Of a stretch of DNA of 64,000 bases, positions 42,051-51,400 are shown piece by piece. The translations under genes were made by a program, and so were the position numbers. Source of the DNA: Bacteroidota bacterium (lineage in GTDB: Bacteria; Bacteroidota; Bacteroidia; Chitinophagales; Chitinophagaceae); NCBI GenBank assembly GCA_947460175.1, contig CANHGW010000003.1, positions 1 to 64,000 on the forward strand, given 5' to 3'. Position 1 is the first letter of the stretch. Every line of letters starts with the position of its first letter. Under the pieces are notes generated by a model. It saw only the letters and a list, made by a program, of their open reading frames with translations, ran no database searches and was not told the DNA's origin.

Positions 42051-42656
42051 TTATTTTTTTAAATAAGAAGCAATACTATCCATAGCTGCATATTTGTAAA
42101 ACGTACGTTGAAGAATACGTTTTTTATTGTATACCATAATTTGTGGCATCCCATTATACTCAAAAAGATATTTGTAGACTTCTGAATTATCTGCACATAT
42201 TTTTACATTGTCCATATTTTCCAACCCTGTAGCCTTTACATATGATTTCAATTGTCCTAATTGATTCAAAGCAGTAATAAAAATAATTGTAGAGCCTTTG
42301 AATTTCGAGATAGAATCTTTTATTGCCTTTCCCATATCAATACAATGGCCACAATCAGGATTAAAAATGACAAGTACAAATGGCTTCTTCTTATCTATAT
42401 CTGAATCAAAATAAGAAATTTCATCAGACGTTACTAAATGGAAAGCAGGTAGCGATGCGCCCACTTTTGCGAGGGGCTTTTCATTCGGATTTACTTGTTG
42501 TGATTGTTTCATAGCAGCCTCTTGCTCTTTGGACTTGCGCACAGTTTCACTCATACTTGAAGAGCTCGATTTACTGCTTGATTGACTACTTGATTGTGCA
42601 AATAGACCTAAACTACATAAAAGAGAGCCTACGATTAAACATGTTTTTTTTATCAT
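42051..42656 (-). CDS. Secreted thioredoxin-like redox protein with Ser-rich linker
   Basis: A 201-residue exported protein. The signal peptide (MIKKTCLIVGSLLCSLGLFAQ) is followed by a serine-rich stretch (SSSQSSSKSSSSS) and a charged linker to about residue 62. The thioredoxin fold (about 65-201) has FNPDCGHCIDMGKA with C102 and C105 as the CxxC pair, an ITALNQLG strand and a MPQIMVYNKK cis-proline loop. It resembles TlpA/peroxiredoxin-like Bacteroidota envelope proteins. The coding frame overlaps aroC by 4 nt (ATGA), so the two are co-translated, which has no obvious functional reason. Confidence 0.85.
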   Translation of the reverse strand: MIKKTCLIVGSLLCSLGLFAQSSSQSSSKSSSSSMSETVRKSKEQEAAMKQSQQVNPNEKPLAKVGASLPAFHLVTSDEISYFDSDIDKKKPFVLVIFNPDCGHCIDMGKAIKDSISKFKGSTIIFITALNQLGQLKSYVKATGLENMDNVKICADNSEVYKYLFEYNGMPQIMVYNKKRILQRTFYKYAAMDSIASYLKK

Positions 42657-43729
42657 AATTGATTTGTTTTTGATTGTAATAAAAGATCTGCTAATACAAT
42701 GGCAGTGTATGCTTCAACAATGGGAACAGCCCTTGGTACAGCGCATACATCATGGCGGCCTTTGATTTTTAATTTAACTTCATCTTGATTTGTATTCAAT
42801 GTTGTTTGTTCCTGTTGAATACTCGAAATAGGTTTAAATGCAATATTAAAATAAATAACCATACCATTACTAATACCACCCAATATTCCTCCACAATGGT
42901 TTGAACTTGTTTCAATGCCCTTAGTTGTTTTGTGAAAAAGATCATTCGATTCGCTCCCTTTCATAGATGCAGAAGCAAATCCATCACCATATTCAAAACC
43001 TTTTGCTGTATTGATACTCATCATAGCATGTGCTAACTGCGCTTGTAGTTTACCAAAAATAGGCTCACCTATTCCTACTGGTAATTGTTGTATGACACAA
43101 GATATCTTTCCTCCGAGCGTATCTCCTTCTTGTTGTACTTGGTCAATCAGTTCTATCATACGATTACTTGTATCCTCGTCAGGACATCTTACTATTGAGT
43201 TATCTATTTGAGAAAAATTCAAATGATTATAATCGGTTTCACAGCGTACTGATCCAATTTGTGATACATAAGCTATAATGCTAACTTGGTAGTAATGTTG
43301 TATTAATTGTAATGCTATTTCACCTGCGGCAACCATAGGCGCTGTAATACGAATAGAACTTCGTCCACCTCCTCTATAGTCACGGAATCCATATTTTTGT
43401 TGCGTGGAATAATCGGCATGGCCAGGTCTATACACATCTTTCAAATGATCATAGTCAGTTGGTTTGGAATCTTTATTTTTGATTAAAATACAGATGGGAG
43501 AACCAAGTGTTTTACCTTCAAATACTCCAGAAACAATTTCTATTTGATCATCCTCCTGTCGTGCAGAAGAAAATGATTGTTTACCCGTTTTACGACGATT
43601 TACCTGTAATTGAATTTTATCAAAATCTAATGAAAATCCTGCAGGACAACCTTCAATCACACAGCCTACAACATCACCATGCGATTCGCCCAACGAACTA
43701 ACTTTAAATAAGGATCCTAATGAATTCAT
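42653..43729 (-). CDS. aroC: Chorismate synthase
   Basis: AroC makes chorismate from EPSP in the last shikimate-pathway step, using reduced FMN. The 358-residue protein is standard: GESHGDVVGCVIEGCPAGF near the N-terminus, RPGHADYSTQQKYGFRDYRGGGRSS as the signature (the central RxxxR block), and GEPIFGKLQAQLAHAMMSINTAKGFEYGDGFASA. The end FKPISSIQQEQTTLN, RHDVCAVPRAVPIVEAYTA is typical. It is the first gene of a minus-strand operon with a thioredoxin-like protein and a rhomboid protease. Confidence 0.97.
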   Translation of the reverse strand: MNSLGSLFKVSSLGESHGDVVGCVIEGCPAGFSLDFDKIQLQVNRRKTGKQSFSSARQEDDQIEIVSGVFEGKTLGSPICILIKNKDSKPTDYDHLKDVYRPGHADYSTQQKYGFRDYRGGGRSSIRITAPMVAAGEIALQLIQHYYQVSIIAYVSQIGSVRCETDYNHLNFSQIDNSIVRCPDEDTSNRMIELIDQVQQEGDTLGGKISCVIQQLPVGIGEPIFGKLQAQLAHAMMSINTAKGFEYGDGFASASMKGSESNDLFHKTTKGIETSSNHCGGILGGISNGMVIYFNIAFKPISSIQQEQTTLNTNQDEVKLKIKGRHDVCAVPRAVPIVEAYTAIVLADLLLQSKTNQL

Positions 43730-43822
43730 TTTTTTCTCTTTATAAAATTCATTTGAACGATTGAGGTAGTAAGATTTTTTTTGAACAGTCTATTTTCCAA
43801 AAGCACTGATTATCTTTACGCC

Positions 43823-45052
43823 ATGAGAACTTTATACTCAAATATCAAACAATTAATTCAGATTGAAAACAATACGGACGAAAAAAAAATAGTTAAAGGC
43901 AAAGAGATGGCAATACTTCCATCGATTGACCAAGCTTGGCTTTTGACCGAAAATGGTATCATTGTTGATTTTGGCTCAATGAATTCACTTTCAAGCGATT
44001 TGCAATTTGATCAAACGTATGATTTGACTGGTCGACTCGTACTTCCCACTTGGTGTGATTCACATACTCATCTAGTATTTTCACATAGTCGTGAACATGA
44101 GTTTGTAGACCGTATTCATGGTCTTACATATGAAGAAATTGCCAAACGTGGTGGTGGAATTCTCAATTCAGCAAAACGTATGCAGGAAGTTTCTGAAGAT
44201 GAATTATATGATTTATCACTTCAACGACTCGAAGAAGTCATAGCCTTAGGAACAGGCGCGATCGAAATCAAAAGCGGCTATGGATTAAATACCGAAGCCG
44301 AAATAAAAATGTTGAGAGTAATTAGACGATTAAAAGAATGTTCGAAAATAGATATTAAAGCTAGCTTTCTAGCAGCGCATACTTATCCATTGGAATACAA
44401 AGAAAATCATGAAGGTTATATTCGATTAATAATTGATGAAATGTTACCAAGAATAACAGGCGAAGGTCTCGCCGATTATATGGATGTATTTTGTGAAATA
44501 GGTTTTTTCAATGTAGACGAAACCGATCGACTATTGGAAGCAGGTGCTCGATATGGTTTAAAACCTAAGATACATGCTAACCAACTCTACAATAGTGGTG
44601 GTGTACAAATAGGTGTAAAACATCAAGCTATTAGTGTAGATCATCTTGAAACGATGGATAATGAAGAAGTAAACTGTTTACTTAAATCAAACACTATCCC
44701 TACATTATTACCTGGCGCTGCATTTTTCTTAGCTATGCACTATCAGCCAGCTCGAAAGTTAATAGACGCTGGTTTACCAGTTGCTTTAGCCACCGATTTC
44801 AACCCAGGTAGTTGCCCTAGCGGAAATATGAATTTCATTCTTTCATTGGCTTGTACTCAAATGAAAATGACACCTGAGGAAGCTATCAATGCATGCACTA
44901 TCAATGGAGCAGCTGCAATGGAAATGACATCAATTTTGGGGAGTATCAAACGAGGTAAAAAGGCGCGATTAATCATAACAAAACCTGTCAATGGGATATC
45001 TTATTTACCTTATGCCTATGGTAGCAATCTTATTGAACGTGTGGTAATCTAA
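43823..45052 (+). CDS. hutI: Imidazolonepropionase
   Basis: HutI hydrolyses 4-imidazolone-5-propionate to N-formimino-glutamate in histidine breakdown. The 409-residue amidohydrolase has the metal His pair in CDSHTHLVFSHSREHEF, GGGILNSAKRMQ, and EIKSGYGLNTEAEIKMLRV as the substrate region. HAYLH-like HANQLYNSGGVQIG, DHLETMDNEEV and ATDFNPGSCPSGNMNF with the catalytic Asp follow. A TTG at 43781 would extend the protein by 14 residues; ATG 43823 follows a TATCTTTA -7-like element and fits the family start. hutH, hutU and hutG are not in the window. Confidence 0.95.
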   Translation: MRTLYSNIKQLIQIENNTDEKKIVKGKEMAILPSIDQAWLLTENGIIVDFGSMNSLSSDLQFDQTYDLTGRLVLPTWCDSHTHLVFSHSREHEFVDRIHGLTYEEIAKRGGGILNSAKRMQEVSEDELYDLSLQRLEEVIALGTGAIEIKSGYGLNTEAEIKMLRVIRRLKECSKIDIKASFLAAHTYPLEYKENHEGYIRLIIDEMLPRITGEGLADYMDVFCEIGFFNVDETDRLLEAGARYGLKPKIHANQLYNSGGVQIGVKHQAISVDHLETMDNEEVNCLLKSNTIPTLLPGAAFFLAMHYQPARKLIDAGLPVALATDFNPGSCPSGNMNFILSLACTQMKMTPEEAINACTINGAAAMEMTSILGSIKRGKKARLIITKPVNGISYLPYAYGSNLIERVVI

Positions 45053-45111
45053 AATAGTATTTTTTTCTAAACAGTTACTCGTTCAGATTTAAAAAATCAC
45101 TTATTTAGCAT

Positions 45112-45119
45112 TAGCTTTG
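45112..45119 (+). promoter_or_regulatory. -7 element TAGCTTTG of purK-purE
   Basis: TAnnTTTG match only 10 nt before the purK ATG, implying a leader of a few bases. Confidence 0.5.
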
Positions 45120-45129
45120 TAGTTCAATT

Positions 45130-46293
45130 ATGAATCCAACTTTCTTTTCTTCAAAACATAAATTAGGCATTTTAGGTGGAGGCCAATTGGGTAAAATGCT
45201 ATTACAATGCACTCAAACATGGGACATTACGACCAAGGTAATGGACCCTGATCCAGAAGCACCTTCAAAATCAATTTGTACTGAATTTGTACATGGCAGT
45301 TTAAAAGATTTTGATTCTGTTTATAATTTTGGAAAAGACTGTACAGTTGTTACGATCGAGATAGAGCATGTGAATACAGAGGCACTTAAAAAATTAAAAT
45401 CAGAAGGTGTTATTGTACATCCAGATCCTGAAGCATTAAGCAAAATTCAAGATAAAGGTGTTCAAAAAATGTTTTATAAATTATTGAACCTGCCTACTGC
45501 AGATTTTGCTTTATACGAATCAGTTGCTGAAATCAAAAATGCAATTGCAGAAAATAGAATTCATTATCCTTTTGTGCAAAAAACAAGAACTGCAGGATAT
45601 GATGGCAAAGGAGTCAGTATCATTAAATCTGAACAGGACTTAGAAAAACTAATAGAGATGCCATGTATTATAGAAGATTGCATCAATATTAAAACTGAAA
45701 TTGCGGTAATTGTCGCCAAAAACTCCAATGGCCAAGTAGTTTGTTATGACCCTGTATCCATGGATTTTCATGAAGATGCTAATTTATTGGACCTCTTGCT
45801 TTACCCTGCCCCAATAGATACTTATATCTCATCTAAAGCAAAAGAAATTGCAATTCAGCTTATTAATGAATTCAACATTTGTGGATTGTTGGCTGTCGAA
45901 TTTTTAATTGATCAAAATGACGAATTATATATAAATGAAGTAGCACCTCGCCCTCATAATAGTGGACATCAAACCATTGAAAGTTCGATGACCTCACAAT
46001 ATGAACAACATCTTCGAGGAATTTTAAATCTTCCATTGGGGAGCACCACTATTAAAATCCCATCAGCCATGGTTAACTTATTGGGTGCAGAAGGATATAA
46101 TGGTGATGTATGTTACGAAGGAATAGAAGAATGTATCAGTAAAGAAGGTATTTACGTTCATATATATGGGAAAAAGAAAACAAAACCATTTAGAAAAATG
46201 GGACATATTACTGTAACCAACCTATCAATTGAAGAAGCAAAAAACAACGCATTATGGGCAAAACAACAAATACAAGCAAAAAGCCACTCGTAG
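45130..46293 (+). CDS. purK: N5-carboxyaminoimidazole ribonucleotide synthase
   Basis: PurK is an ATP-grasp enzyme that carboxylates AIR to N5-CAIR in purine synthesis. The 387 residues include KLGILGGGQLGKMLLQ at the N-terminus, TVVTIEIEHVNTEAL, QKTRTAGYDGKGVSII (ATP-grasp loop), and VEFLIDQNDELYINEVAPRPHNSGHQTIESS as the Mg/phosphate signature. The length is normal. It overlaps purE by 40 nt, which fixes the pair as one operon. Confidence 0.97.
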   Translation: MNPTFFSSKHKLGILGGGQLGKMLLQCTQTWDITTKVMDPDPEAPSKSICTEFVHGSLKDFDSVYNFGKDCTVVTIEIEHVNTEALKKLKSEGVIVHPDPEALSKIQDKGVQKMFYKLLNLPTADFALYESVAEIKNAIAENRIHYPFVQKTRTAGYDGKGVSIIKSEQDLEKLIEMPCIIEDCINIKTEIAVIVAKNSNGQVVCYDPVSMDFHEDANLLDLLLYPAPIDTYISSKAKEIAIQLINEFNICGLLAVEFLIDQNDELYINEVAPRPHNSGHQTIESSMTSQYEQHLRGILNLPLGSTTIKIPSAMVNLLGAEGYNGDVCYEGIEECISKEGIYVHIYGKKKTKPFRKMGHITVTNLSIEEAKNNALWAKQQIQAKSHS

Positions 46294-46772
46294 GCATAAT
46301 CATGGGTAGTGATAGCGACTGGAAGGTAATGAAAGACGCTTCAGACTTTTTGACACAACATCAAATTGAACATGAATGCACCATTGTAAGTGCTCATCGA
46401 ACACCCAAACGAATGTTTGAATATGCTACAAAGGCACATCAACGTGGCATCAAAGTCATTATAGCGGGCGCAGGTGGTGCAGCACATTTACCAGGTATGG
46501 TTGCAAGTTTAAGTCCTTTGCCTGTGATAGGCGTACCTGTCAAATCGAGCAATTCCATCGACGGATGGGATTCTATATTATCTATACTACAAATGCCCAA
46601 TGGTGTTCCCGTTGCAACGGTGGCATTGAATGCAAGTAAAAATGCTGGAATCTTAGCTATGCAAATACTAGGAAGTGCAGATACATCCATTCAAACAAAG
46701 ATAATTGCTTATAAGAAATCATTGGAAGATGAGGTAATAAAGAAGACAAAGAAATTCCCTCCTACTGAATAA
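46254..46772 (+). CDS. purE: N5-carboxyaminoimidazole ribonucleotide mutase
   Basis: PurE moves the carboxyl group of N5-CAIR to give CAIR. The 172-residue protein has the signature PLVGIIMGSDSDW with the phosphate-binding SDSD, the catalytic His in VSAHRTPKRMFEYA, and AGAGGAAHLPGMVASLSPLPVIGVPV. The class I form is indicated by the SDSD and AHRT motifs. Its start lies 40 nt inside purK, so translation is coupled. The downstream gene scpA is convergent, 5 nt from the purE stop. Confidence 0.97.
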   Translation: MGKTTNTSKKPLVGIIMGSDSDWKVMKDASDFLTQHQIEHECTIVSAHRTPKRMFEYATKAHQRGIKVIIAGAGGAAHLPGMVASLSPLPVIGVPVKSSNSIDGWDSILSILQMPNGVPVATVALNASKNAGILAMQILGSADTSIQTKIIAYKKSLEDEVIKKTKKFPPTE

Positions 46773-46777
46773 ACTTA

Positions 46778-47566
46778 TTAATGATCGGTGAGCATAGTTA
46801 GTTCATCTTCTTCACGTTCTTCGTTCCATTCCAAAATGAAATTATTACGCCCCTCGCCTACTAATAATGATAGATACTTTTGCTGAACCAATTCTAAGAG
46901 TGCTAAAAAGTTGAAAATAGCATGAATGCGCGTTTCGCAGGATTGAAAAATACGCTCAAATGCAATTTTCTTTTCACGAAGTGTCCAGTCCATGATAAAT
47001 TCACGTTGACCTTCCATGGAATAATTATATTTAACTACTACATGCTCAGGCTTGAGGTTACGATCATTCATACGTTTTAATACTTTCTCATAACTTTGAA
47101 AAAGTTTAAATAACGTAACCGACTGTATTTCAGTGCCTTCGCTCATAGCTTCACCGATTACCGCCAACTCCTGCATCACATTACCTCGTTTGTATTGAAG
47201 CATACGCTCAGCTTCCATCAACTTCATTTCTTCAGCAGCTTCTTTGAAACGCTTATATTCAAGTATTTTATCAACTAACTCTTTACGAGGGTCAATCTCA
47301 TTACCAAATTCATCTATTTCTTTACGAGGTATCAACATCTTAGCCTTGATACGAATCAATGTAGAAGCAAATAAGATAAATTCACTCGCTTGTTCGATAT
47401 TCAATTCCTGCAAGGCATGGATATAATTAAGAAAATCAGTGGTGATTGAAAAAATGGGAATATTCTGAATATCAATCTCATCGCGTTCTATAAAAAACAA
47501 CAAAAGATCAAAAGGACCTTCAAATTGGTCGATTTTAATAGTATATGATGGTGTATTGACTGACAT
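46778..47566 (-). CDS. scpA: Segregation and condensation protein A
   Basis: ScpA is the kleisin subunit of the SMC-ScpAB condensin. The 262-residue protein starts with the family's KIDQFEGPFDLLLFFIERDEIDIQNIPI, which contacts SMC, and continues with SEFILFASTLIRIKAKMLIPR. The C-terminal winged helix contains EKKIAFERIFQSCETRIHAIFNFLALLELVQQ. scpB and smc are not adjacent. A CAAATTTA element read on the minus strand as TAAATTTG lies 8 nt before the ATG, so the transcript would be nearly leaderless. Confidence 0.94.
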   Translation of the reverse strand: MSVNTPSYTIKIDQFEGPFDLLLFFIERDEIDIQNIPIFSITTDFLNYIHALQELNIEQASEFILFASTLIRIKAKMLIPRKEIDEFGNEIDPRKELVDKILEYKRFKEAAEEMKLMEAERMLQYKRGNVMQELAVIGEAMSEGTEIQSVTLFKLFQSYEKVLKRMNDRNLKPEHVVVKYNYSMEGQREFIMDWTLREKKIAFERIFQSCETRIHAIFNFLALLELVQQKYLSLLVGEGRNNFILEWNEEREEDELTMLTDH

Positions 47567-47573
47567 GAAGGGT

Positions 47574-47581
47574 CAAATTTA
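47574..47581 (-). promoter_or_regulatory. -7 element TAAATTTG immediately before scpA
   Basis: TAnnTTTG match on the minus strand, 7 nt from the ATG at 47566; a leaderless or nearly leaderless start. Confidence 0.5.
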
Positions 47582-47606
47582 AGCCTTCGTTTGATAGAAA
47601 GTAATA

Positions 47607-48731
47607 TTAAAACAAATATTTTTCTAGAATACTATAAAATTCAGCTGCACTTTTATCCCAAGTAAACTTAGAAGCCTGCGGTAGTGTGGCCTTTTTAAGC
47701 TTATCTCTTAATAATTCATCTTTATAAATTCGACGCATAGCTTCACCAATTTCTTCTACATTGGTTGGATCTACAAGAATTCCAGCATCACCCACCACCT
47801 CAGGCATTGAAGATGTGTTAGATACAATTGCCGGTACTTCACACTGCAAAGCTTCTAAAATTGGAATGCCAAAACCTTCGAAAAGTGATACAAAAGCAAG
47901 ACAATAAGCCGCCCCTATCACTTTACTCAATTCGTTCACTTGCATATAATCGTACATTATTACATCCTTTTTAAAAGGATGATTATCTAACGTATTTTTT
48001 ATTTCTTCATAATTCCATGCGTATCGACCTACAATGAGCAGTTTCATATTACTACGTTGCTTACTTTTGAAATATGCAAAAGCTTTGAGCAAGTTGACCA
48101 CATTTTTACGCGGGTGCAACGCTCCTGCAAACACAAAATATTCAGCACCTTGTGCGTATTTGTCTTTAACTTCTTGCTTTTGTTCAAAACTCAATGGCTT
48201 GTACATTTCATGTGCACCATTGTAAACAACACTTATTTTATCAGGCGATGTATGATATTTTTCTACAATATCACTTTTAGAATAGTTAGAAACAGTAATA
48301 ATATGCTTAGCTTTTTGAATAAACTTTGGGGTGTATTTCCTTAAATAATACCTGAATTTGAATGGCAAATGTTCGGGATAATGCTCAAAGGCTAAATCGT
48401 GAATAACCAATAAATCAGGCACCTTAGATTTCAATGATACAAACCCATCTGTTGAAATAAAAACATCTGCTTTGGTGCGTTTCAGCGCTTTCTTTACCGA
48501 CCACTCAAACCAAATATACCACAATATAGGATGCCTTGCAGGTGGCGAAATCACGACTGGTATTACATTGTCAGCAAAAATAAATTCAGGATCAAAAGGT
48601 CTATCAAACAAAAAAATAAATTGATGTTCAGGATGATTAACAACCATGCGTTTTATGATTTCATTGGTAAACCATCCAATGCCCTCTAATTTGCCTTTTA
48701 GTAAAAATCGTGTATTGACCGCTATTCTCAT
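47607..48731 (-). CDS. GT4 family glycosyltransferase
   Basis: A 374-residue GT-B glycosyltransferase. The N-terminal acceptor half begins MRIAVNTRFLLKGKLEGIGWFT. The C-terminal donor half (about 180-370) has VFAGALHPRKNVVNLLKAF, SLFEGFGIPILEAL with the E-x7-E nucleotide-sugar site, and SNTSSMPEVVGDAGILVDP. It resembles mannosyl/rhamnosyl transferases used in polysaccharide assembly. It is divergent from the flippase-Wzz-ligase genes and probably belongs to the same surface polysaccharide locus. ATG 48731 is used; a slightly longer frame to 48743 exists. Confidence 0.9.
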   Translation of the reverse strand: MRIAVNTRFLLKGKLEGIGWFTNEIIKRMVVNHPEHQFIFLFDRPFDPEFIFADNVIPVVISPPARHPILWYIWFEWSVKKALKRTKADVFISTDGFVSLKSKVPDLLVIHDLAFEHYPEHLPFKFRYYLRKYTPKFIQKAKHIITVSNYSKSDIVEKYHTSPDKISVVYNGAHEMYKPLSFEQKQEVKDKYAQGAEYFVFAGALHPRKNVVNLLKAFAYFKSKQRSNMKLLIVGRYAWNYEEIKNTLDNHPFKKDVIMYDYMQVNELSKVIGAAYCLAFVSLFEGFGIPILEALQCEVPAIVSNTSSMPEVVGDAGILVDPTNVEEIGEAMRRIYKDELLRDKLKKATLPQASKFTWDKSAAEFYSILEKYLF

Positions 48732-48916
48732 ACTCCTAAGCAAATGTATAAATACAAATGAATATTCTACTATTTAGCTACTATCTTTTGGATTTATTAG
48801 TAAAAACTAGGATTTTTGATACTATTCTCTGGATGCTACTTTGAAAAAATTAGAGTCAAATTGTGTTTTTATTATACATTTACAACAGATGAAAACACAT
48901 CAAGTGTAAGAGTTCT

Positions 48917-50368
48917 ATGCTGAAACGCTATTTTGTATCCAATATACTTATCATGCTTGTTCTAAATATATTAGTCAAGCCAATATGGGTGTTTTTTATT
49001 GATCGAAATGTGCAACTCACCGTTGGTCATCAGGAATATGGGGTTTATAGCGCATTGGTAAGCCTCACCATTATATTCAATATTTTGTTGGATATGGGCA
49101 TTACAAATCTCAACAATAAAAATCTAGCATCCGATACAAGTCAGATAAGCCTTTCCTTGCCCAATATGATGGTTGCCAAAGGCTTTTTATCCATTATTTA
49201 TTTCACAATACTTTTTTCTGTTGCTCTTTTATTAAATTATAATAGCAGAGCTCTTTATCTATTGCTTTTGCTAGCAGGTGTTCAATTTTTAAATTCATTT
49301 TTACAATATTTGAGAAGTTATGTATCGGCTCATCAGGATTTCAAAACGGATAGCATACTATCGGTCATTGACAAAATACTCATGATTGCTATATGTGGCA
49401 TTTTACTTTACAGTACTCAATTCAAATCACTTTTTGTAATCGAATGGTTTATTTACACCCAACTCATCTGCTATGTGATAGCAATTCTATTAGCGATGAT
49501 GATTGTTTTGACCAGATACTCCAAAATGAATTTCAATCATTTTTCTTTTACTCAGATGATATACATCTGCAAACAAAGTATCCCTTATGCTTTGCTAATA
49601 TTACTAATGGGTGTTTATATGCGAAGCGACAGTCTTATGCTTGAACGGCTAGAAGGCCCTGAACTAAATAGCTATTACGCGTCTACATATAGAATATTAG
49701 ATATTGTAAATATGTCAGGCTTTCTGTTTGCAAGTATCTTATTACCTATGTTTTCACGATTAATTTCCAAACAATTGGACGTAAAAGAAATTGTACACAC
49801 AAGTTGTAATATTTTGCTTCCTATTGCCTTTTCAGTAGTTGCATTTAGTTTTTTTTATAGTCAAGAAATAATGAAATTACTTTATCCAGACTATTATACT
49901 CATTTAACCGATTTATATAAAATTACAATAGCATGCTTTCCTGCCTTTAGTATTATGTACATATTTGCTACACTACTTACAGCGAATGGCAATATTCAAT
50001 TATTGATTAAAATAGCATTGGGTGGAAGTATTACTAGTTTAATTCTTAATTTTTTATTGATAAAATGGCTACATGCCTCTGGAGCTGCTCTAGCAAGTTT
50101 AATCGTTGAATGGTGCCTTGCTATTACGTTTATATATTATGCAAGGCAAAAATTAAGCCTATCCTTTCATTCAAGTTGGATTTTGAAATTTTTTCTTCAT
50201 TTTGGTATTATGCTTGTCCTCAATTTTTTGTTACAAAGCATCGGACTCAGTCTAATACCTTCTATTATCATCAATTTTATAGTGTTTGTAATACTAGTAT
50301 ATGGAATCAAACTATGGGATCGTACAACGCTATCAGCCTATATCAACCAATTTAAATCGGCTAGATAA
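48917..50368 (+). CDS. Wzx-type polysaccharide flippase / oligosaccharide export protein
   Basis: A 483-residue membrane protein with 12 or more predicted helices of the polysaccharide synthase/MATE-like fold. The N-terminal SNILIMLVLNILVKPIWVFFIDRNVQ and GVYSALVSLTIIFNILLDMGITNLNNKNLA are typical of Wzx/O-antigen flippases, and the second half repeats the pattern (ALLILLMGVYMRSDSLMLERL, ASLIVEWCLAITFIYYA). It moves undecaprenyl-linked repeat units across the inner membrane. It begins the plus-strand polysaccharide gene set with the Wzz-like and ligase genes. Confidence 0.88.
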   Translation: MLKRYFVSNILIMLVLNILVKPIWVFFIDRNVQLTVGHQEYGVYSALVSLTIIFNILLDMGITNLNNKNLASDTSQISLSLPNMMVAKGFLSIIYFTILFSVALLLNYNSRALYLLLLLAGVQFLNSFLQYLRSYVSAHQDFKTDSILSVIDKILMIAICGILLYSTQFKSLFVIEWFIYTQLICYVIAILLAMMIVLTRYSKMNFNHFSFTQMIYICKQSIPYALLILLMGVYMRSDSLMLERLEGPELNSYYASTYRILDIVNMSGFLFASILLPMFSRLISKQLDVKEIVHTSCNILLPIAFSVVAFSFFYSQEIMKLLYPDYYTHLTDLYKITIACFPAFSIMYIFATLLTANGNIQLLIKIALGGSITSLILNFLLIKWLHASGAALASLIVEWCLAITFIYYARQKLSLSFHSSWILKFFLHFGIMLVLNFLLQSIGLSLIPSIIINFIVFVILVYGIKLWDRTTLSAYINQFKSAR

Positions 50369-50391
50369 CCCAAACACTAGTAGATATATTA

Positions 50392-50399
50392 TATATTTG
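50392..50399 (+). promoter_or_regulatory. -7 element TATATTTG before the Wzz-like gene
   Basis: TAnnTTTG match, 20 nt before the ATG at 50420, suggesting a separate promoter for the last two polysaccharide genes. Confidence 0.5.
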
Positions 50400-50419
50400 C
50401 TATCTGTCTATTCATATAT

Positions 50420-51400
50420 ATGGAAAATAAGGAATTAAAATTTGATTTATTTGATGTCATCCGAGTCGGCATCAAATGGAAGAAATACATACTAGGATTA
50501 GCAATAGCTGCTTCATTGATAGCTAGTATATATTACTTTATTGAAAAAAATACATACCAAGCTTATGGATCATTTTTTCCTGCTTCGGCAGTCATGAGTG
50601 GCCGAATTAATCTATTCAGAGAAACAAATCAAGAATGGATCGATTTTTTTGGTGGTGAAAACGAGGTAGATCGTGCATCTGTTGTAGGTAACTCAGCCAA
50701 TGTCATTTCTTACCTTATAGATACTTTTAAAATATCGGATCATTATAAAATTGACACTAAAAATGACCCCGATGGCGCTAAGAAGGTTTATAAAAAATTC
50801 ATGAAGAATTTTTCGATTAGTCGATCAGGGTTCAAACACATAGAGGTTGTTTTTACAGATCAGGACAATCAATTTGCATACAAAGTAGTCAATGAAGCGA
50901 TGAACCGTATCGACGATCAATTACGAAAATTATATATCAGTGTTAATACTCATTTAGCTGCTGCCATCGATAATCGATTAGATTCTATCAGCACATCATT
51001 AAATATGTATACCGACTCGCTTGTAAACTTGCGAGTACAATACAATATATATGATTTGATAGGACCAGGTAGAAAAAATATGGTCAACTTTACACCTCGT
51101 TCGAGTGGTGTTCAATATGCTAAGGGTATAGAAGCCATTCAAAATATAGAAGAGATCAAAGATAAACTAGCAATGGATAGAGCTAAATACATGTCTTTAT
51201 CCAATGAGTTTAAAACATCGACCTATGGAGGTTTCCCTATGATACACGTAACTCAATGGGCTACACCCAATGGGCCCAAAGCTGGACCTTTTAGAATATT
51301 AGGCGTATTGACGGTTTTCTTTGCAAGTTTAGTATTCGGATTACTATTAGCTATTTTAATTGATTTGTTTGGGTCTAACAAAGAGCGACTAAATGCATGA
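50420..51400 (+). CDS. Wzz-type chain-length determinant protein
   Basis: A 326-residue polysaccharide co-polymerase. The N-terminal cytoplasmic start (DLFDVIRVGIKWKKYI) and first membrane helix (about 25-45) precede a periplasmic coiled region with DRASVVGNSANVISYLIDTF and KVVNEAMNRIDDQLRKLYI. A long helical segment and a second membrane helix (about 285-318, GPFRILGVLTVFFASLVFGLLLAILIDLF) follow with the Pro-rich lead-in ATPNGPKAGPF. No kinase domain is attached, so it is a PCP1/2-like regulator of chain length. It overlaps the next gene by 4 nt. Confidence 0.88.
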   Translation: MENKELKFDLFDVIRVGIKWKKYILGLAIAASLIASIYYFIEKNTYQAYGSFFPASAVMSGRINLFRETNQEWIDFFGGENEVDRASVVGNSANVISYLIDTFKISDHYKIDTKNDPDGAKKVYKKFMKNFSISRSGFKHIEVVFTDQDNQFAYKVVNEAMNRIDDQLRKLYISVNTHLAAAIDNRLDSISTSLNMYTDSLVNLRVQYNIYDLIGPGRKNMVNFTPRSSGVQYAKGIEAIQNIEEIKDKLAMDRAKYMSLSNEFKTSTYGGFPMIHVTQWATPNGPKAGPFRILGVLTVFFASLVFGLLLAILIDLFGSNKERLNA